From the NCBI GenBank assembly GCA_049654905.1, contig JBASIS010000051.1, positions 1 through 7,252 on the forward strand: DNA of 7,252 nucleotides, read 5' to 3'. Position numbers and translations under genes: made by a program. Source of the DNA: M0108 sp049654905 (lineage in GTDB: Bacteria > Pseudomonadota > Gammaproteobacteria > Chromatiales > Chromatiaceae). Shown one piece after another: positions 4,391 to 7,252 of the stretch; position 1 is the stretch's first letter, and every line of letters begins with the position of its first letter. The notes under the pieces were generated by a model. That model did not search any database. It saw only the letters and a program-made list of their open reading frames with translations, and had not been told where the DNA came from.

Positions 4391-6271
4391 ATGAAAACAA
4401 GCTTCGCAACCCTGCTGGGGCTCGCCGTCGCCGCTACCCTGGCGGCGGGTCCCCTGGCGGCGGCTACCGTCAAGGGTGTCGTTGAGGATGCCGACGGGAA
4501 AAAGGTGGAGAACGCCACCGTCTGGCTGATTCCGGCCGCCGACGTGGCGACCATGGCCAAGACGCCGGTGGAGATCAAGCGCGACTCCTCCAACGACGAG
4601 CCACTGGAGGACAATCTGGCGGCCCACCGTAACAGCTACTTGCAGGCAAAGAGTGGCCCGGGCGGCAAGTTCACGCTCCCCAAGGTGCCGAAGGGCAATT
4701 TCTTCCTCTACGTAGAGCCCGCCGATGCCCGCTATCTGCCTGGTGGCGACAAGTCGCGCAAGGCCCTGTCCACCAAGGAACTGACCAAGGCGGTGGTGAC
4801 GGTCAAGGTGTCGGGCAATACCCCCACCGATGCCTCCTACATAGGTACCACCAAGTGCCTGAAATGCCACGAGGAGCAGGAGCACTTCACTAAGACCCTG
4901 CATCGGTTGGGTATCCGCGTCATCGGCGAAGACAGCAAGAATCAGGATTACTCCCGTTTTCCTGATTTCAATAAGGGCCTGGACAAGCTCACGGCCGGTA
5001 CCAAGTTCTGGTTTTATGGCTTTGACGAGAAGCGGGGCTTCGACAAGTACCTGATCAGCGACAAGGAGCCTGCCGATCCGGGTACCGTGAGCTTTACCGC
5101 GACCTTTTTCAAGGATACCGACGGCAAGCTCAAGTTCCGTACCGAGAACGTCCGTGACCCGAGCGATCCGCCACGGGTCTATCCCGTGGAACTGACCTAT
5201 GGCGGTGGCCTCTACAAACAGCGCTACCTCTATCGCGTCGGCCAGAACCTCTTCCCCTTCGTGCAGTTCAATACCCAGGGCGATGACTCCTTTGGCGACC
5301 GTGGCCGCAAGCAGTGGCGTGATTACCACGCGGACTGGCTGTTCAAGGAGGAGACCAAAAAGCTCACCGACCCGCCGGCCAAGAAGTCCTTCGAGCGGGA
5401 GTGCGCCGCCTGTCACTACGCGGGCTTTACCCTGACCGAAACCCCCGAGGGCAAATTTATCGCCGGCTCGGTGAACGATAAAAATGGCGAGTTGGACATT
5501 GATGGCGACGGCGTTCCCAATGAGCTCAACATGGGCTGCGAGACCTGTCACGGTCCGGGGTCGGCGCATGCGAAGGACGAGGAGTCGGTCAGCATCGTCA
5601 ATCCCGGTAAATTGGCCTCCGAGCGTGCCTCCACCATCTGCGTCCAGTGCCACAGCCGCCCCCAGGGCCACTTGGGTAACGACTCGCCCGTTGATGTCGC
5701 CAATCGGATGATGCCCCCCGGCACCAGCCGTAACACCTTCCTCACCCAGTTCACCAGCCGGGAGGATGCCGCCGCAAAGGACTTCTGGCCGGATGGGATA
5801 CACTCCAAGGCCCATCATCAGCAGGGCAGCGACTTTATCAAGGCCTCGAAGTACCGGAACGACCGCCACCTGGTGGCCTGTTACGATTGCCATGACCCCC
5901 ATGGGGAGGCCGAGTTCGCCCATCAGCGCAAGGCGGCCTTGGATTCCAGCAAGGCTTGTAACCAGTGCCACGAGAAGCAAACGGACATGAAGAAACACGT
6001 CAAGGAGACGACTAAATGTACCGTGGCCCCGGACAAGATCGCCTGCACGAGCTGCCATAACACCAAGACCATGCAGACGGGCGCCGGCATGGGCAAGGGC
6101 CTGGTGGGACGCGATGGCAAGCACTACTGGATGAATGACATTACGTCGCACCTCTACGAGGTGCCACGCAAGGACAACGCGGGGGTCAAGGGGGTGGAAC
6201 CCGGCAAGGCCATGCCCATTCCCTATACCCATGCCTGCGGCGCGGCCTGCCACGACGCCAGCAAGCTATAG
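4391..6271 (+). CDS. Exported multiheme cytochrome c with N-terminal beta-sandwich-like domain
   Basis: Protein of 626 residues. Signal peptide 1-25 (MKTSF..., hydrophobic core, cleavage after PLAAA). Residues 26-142 resemble a carboxypeptidase-regulatory-like domain (VKGVVEDADGKKVENATVWL, then GGKFTLPKVPKGNFFLYVEP). Heme motifs: CLKCH 156-160, CAACH 338-342, CETCH 383-387, CVQCH 417-421, CYDCH 497-501, CNQCH 523-527, CTSCH 552-556, and a non-standard CGAACH 616-621 near the C-terminus. GCETCHGPGSAH and the motif spacing resemble cytochrome c554-type and related multiheme electron carriers. Residues 161-337 lack heme motifs; DIDGDGVPN (369-377) looks like a calcium loop. There is no membrane anchor after the signal peptide, so it is periplasmic or exported further. 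ATG 4391 is chosen for the signal peptide; the ribosome site is weak (GGAGA 4375-4379, 11 bases away), and ATG 4361 in frame is the alternative. The gene is inferred to be driven by the -24/-12 promoter. Electron-transfer role likely; reaction and partner unknown. Confidence 0.92.
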   Translation: MKTSFATLLGLAVAATLAAGPLAAATVKGVVEDADGKKVENATVWLIPAADVATMAKTPVEIKRDSSNDEPLEDNLAAHRNSYLQAKSGPGGKFTLPKVPKGNFFLYVEPADARYLPGGDKSRKALSTKELTKAVVTVKVSGNTPTDASYIGTTKCLKCHEEQEHFTKTLHRLGIRVIGEDSKNQDYSRFPDFNKGLDKLTAGTKFWFYGFDEKRGFDKYLISDKEPADPGTVSFTATFFKDTDGKLKFRTENVRDPSDPPRVYPVELTYGGGLYKQRYLYRVGQNLFPFVQFNTQGDDSFGDRGRKQWRDYHADWLFKEETKKLTDPPAKKSFERECAACHYAGFTLTETPEGKFIAGSVNDKNGELDIDGDGVPNELNMGCETCHGPGSAHAKDEESVSIVNPGKLASERASTICVQCHSRPQGHLGNDSPVDVANRMMPPGTSRNTFLTQFTSREDAAAKDFWPDGIHSKAHHQQGSDFIKASKYRNDRHLVACYDCHDPHGEAEFAHQRKAALDSSKACNQCHEKQTDMKKHVKETTKCTVAPDKIACTSCHNTKTMQTGAGMGKGLVGRDGKHYWMNDITSHLYEVPRKDNAGVKGVEPGKAMPIPYTHACGAACHDASKL

Positions 6272-6382
6272 GGCGCCGCGAAACGTGCGCCGCACCCGTG
6301 CGAGTGGGCCTTCTGGTGCGCCACGCTGGCCTCCAGATACGCCCGCTCTGAGAGGTTGTGAAGAAATCGATTTTCGGCCGGT

Positions 6383-6446
6383 GATGACGACAGCGATGCG
6401 CGTGGCACGGCGCGAAGCACCGCGAAGTGTTCAGGTAGTCGTCATC
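6383..6446. repeat. 9-bp inverted repeat enclosing two tandem decamers
   Basis: GATGACGAC (6383-6391) and GTCGTCATC (6438-6446) are perfect inverted copies 46 bases apart. Between them CGCGAAGCAC (6411-6420) is followed at once by CGCGAAGTGT (6421-6430), a tandem pair with two differences. They lie in the probable non-coding end of the insertion element and may be part of its subterminal structure. Confidence 0.5.
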
Positions 6447-6447
6447 G

Positions 6448-6482
6448 AAAAACGGGGCTGCTCCATGGGCGGGATTCGCCCC
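6448..6482 (-). terminator. Weak candidate terminator after the transposase remnant
   Basis: Read on the minus strand, GGGGC (6482-6478) can pair with GCCCC (6458-6454), followed by G and five T (6452-6448). The outer stem is only 5 bp with a long loop. An inner stem GGGCG/CGCCC (6481-6477 with 6471-6467) competes with it. Position after the transposase stop is right, stability is doubtful. Confidence 0.3.
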
Positions 6483-6488
6483 TCAATC

Positions 6489-6501
6489 AATGTAATACAT
6501 T
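6489..6501. repeat. A/T-rich 13-bp palindrome
   Basis: AATGTA-A-TACATT is a perfect 6-bp inverted repeat around one base, in the only strongly A/T-rich tract of the window (6483-6517), between the transposase stop and the outer repeats. It could be a protein site of the element or chance in A/T-rich DNA. Confidence 0.35.
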
Positions 6502-6513
6502 AATATCAATACT

Positions 6514-7252
6514 TTATGCTGTTACTGCGGTTGCGCTGGGCGCACCTTCCCCGTCGCCCAATACGCGGGGTGCCAAGGCCAGGGTGCGCATCAGGTGATG
6601 CGCGAGGGCATACAAAGCAGGACACAGCGGACCTTGGCGGTGCCGCGCCGCGCACCCGCCGCCGGGTCAGGCCGCGCTCGCGCGCCTGGGCGTTGACGCA
6701 TTCGGCGGTGGCCGCCCGCTCTTCGTGGATCGCCTTGGCTTCCTCCGTCCTCATGCGTTCGCGCCAGGCGCCGACCGCTGCGCTGTCGCCGCCCTTGGCG
6801 AAGTGCGGCTCGGTGGGGGCGTCTTGCGGCTTGGGCACCGGGGCGTAGATCACGGTGTGCGCGGCAACGCGATCCAACTGCTCGTGCGCCGGATAGATGC
6901 CGTCGACCAACCACTCCGCGGGGCGGCGTCCGCCGCGCTGCGCGACCTGTTCGACCCTGGGGGCGCGTTGCCCCATGTCGGTGCCGACCGTGAATGCAGC
7001 CACCCCAACGACGACTTGGCTGTCGGTGGCTGTGGCGAATTGGCCGTTGTAGGCCGGGCGGAAGCTCCCGTCGCCCATCTTCATGACGGTGGCCTCGGCA
7101 TCGGTGGTAGAGGCCCGGGCCTGTTCGCGCGGCTTGCCTTGTTTGGCCTTGATCGCGGCGAGTTCCGGCAACCGGGCCCGTGCTGCCTCAATGCGCTCCT
7201 GGCGTTCGCGTGCCGCCTGGCGGCGGCGGGTGCGCGCCCCGGGGTCCTCTTC
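6514..7252 (-). pseudogene. IS1182-type transposase, C-terminal part, two frameshifts
   Basis: The frame is open from the right edge, so the N-terminus lies outside the window. Recognisable family segments are ARASTTDAEATVMKMGDGSF, RPAYNGQFATATDSQVVVGV, RRPAEWLVDGIYP, VIYAPVPKPQDAP, and AVGAWRERMRTEEAKAIHEE followed by RAATAECVNAQARERGL. These include the acidic residues likely to form the DDE site. Near the end the family sequence is split over three frames. After RVRG it moves at a tandem GCGGC-GCGGC (6651-6642), consistent with a 5-bp duplication, to TAKVRCVLLC. Near 6613 it moves again, consistent with loss of one base, to YALAHHLMRTLALAP and ends at TAA 6516-6514. Without these shifts the C-terminus would look normal. 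Many relatives read VDGGY where this copy has VDGIY. The gene is therefore probably inactive, with the caveat that sequencing errors could mimic the shifts. Confidence 0.85.

Larger units (their letters stand above)
4203..4394 (+). other. Possible 63-codon leader ORF ending in ATGA overlap with the cytochrome start
   Basis: ATG 4203 begins about six bases after the predicted transcription start. The frame closes with TGA 4392-4394, overlapping the cytochrome ATG 4391-4393 as ATGA. The peptide is rich in Gly, Pro, Arg and Ala, as random GC-rich DNA gives, matches no family I recognise and has no ribosome site. The overlap is the only argument for translation. It is more likely chance than a gene. 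Confidence 0.15.
6272..6513. other. Non-coding stretch between the cytochrome and the IS remnant
   Basis: No credible gene is seen. A weak GGCGC/GCGCC stem (6272-6276 with 6287-6291) follows the cytochrome stop but lacks a T-run. Further on are a 9-bp inverted repeat, two tandem decamers and an A/T-rich tract at 6483-6517 that contrasts sharply with the rest of the window. The outer part probably belongs to the insertion element. Confidence 0.5.
6352..7252 (-). mobile_element. Partial IS1182-type insertion element, right boundary uncertain
   Basis: The transposase remnant shows that an insertion element enters the window from the right. Its end next to the cytochrome must lie between 6272 and 6513. 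The start given here is a guess at GAGGTTGTGAAG (from 6352), which looks like an IS terminus, but the other end lies outside the window, so no inverted-repeat pairing or target duplication can be checked. Confidence 0.4.

Noticed and set aside
4259..6253. Antisense open frame of 664 codons opposite the cytochrome
   Set aside because: The plus strand has a signal peptide and eight heme motifs in frame; the antisense product is Gly/Ala/Leu-rich without motifs.
6272..6291. Intrinsic terminator after the cytochrome
   Set aside because: The GGCGC/GCGCC stem is only 5 bp and no T-run follows.
6223..6420. 65-codon minus-strand frame between cytochrome and IS
   Set aside because: It overlaps the end of the cytochrome gene, has no ribosome site and no recognisable family.
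1..7252. CRISPR array, tRNA, rRNA or phage attachment site
   Set aside because: No regularly spaced repeats, cloverleaf or rRNA-like sequence were seen on either strand.

Overview
The window is GC-rich bacterial DNA with dense coding, Shine-Dalgarno-led genes, a sigma-54-type regulatory system and a multiheme c-type cytochrome. Together with an IS1182-type transposase remnant this suggests a proteobacterium, most likely a gammaproteobacterium with an anaerobic or sulfur/metal-type respiratory life style. That assignment is inference from gene style; no rRNA or other marker gene is present.

Layout. (1) Positions 1-829, minus strand: the N-terminal 276 codons of a QEGLA-motif (DUF1704/MATCAP-like) putative zinc peptidase that runs off the left edge. 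(2) 830-985: a short divergent intergenic region with weak, overlapping sigma-70-like elements. (3) 986-2710, plus: a membrane sensor histidine kinase with a periplasmic Cache-type domain. (4) 2707-4065, plus: an NtrC-family response regulator with receiver, AAA+ sigma-54 activation and Fis-type DNA-binding domains. It is translationally coupled to the kinase by a GTGA overlap. (5) 4066-4390: a 325-base regulatory region with two tandem dyads, a near-consensus -24/-12 promoter, an unusually long leader and short repeats. (6) 4391-6271, plus: an exported cytochrome of 626 residues with seven CXXCH motifs and a C-terminal CX3CH, preceded by a beta-sandwich-like N-terminal domain. (7) 6272-6513: non-coding sequence with small repeats. 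(8) 6514-7252, minus: the C-terminal part of a frameshifted IS1182-type transposase running off the right edge.

How it fits together. The most interesting unit is 986-6271, which looks like a self-contained signalling circuit. A Cache-domain kinase senses an unknown small molecule outside the cytoplasmic membrane and phosphorylates the coupled NtrC-type activator. The activator is inferred to bind the dyads TGTCATG-N4-CATGACA at 4058-4075 and 4078-4095, which are exactly 20 bp apart. It would then drive sigma-54 RNA polymerase at TGGCCAGACAATTGCA (4171-4186), with the multiheme cytochrome as the immediate target. The dyads, promoter, GAFTGA motif and heme motifs are directly visible. The link between activator and dyads, the ligand, and the redox partner are inference. 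The cytochrome has no partner gene in the window, and an IS remnant follows it.
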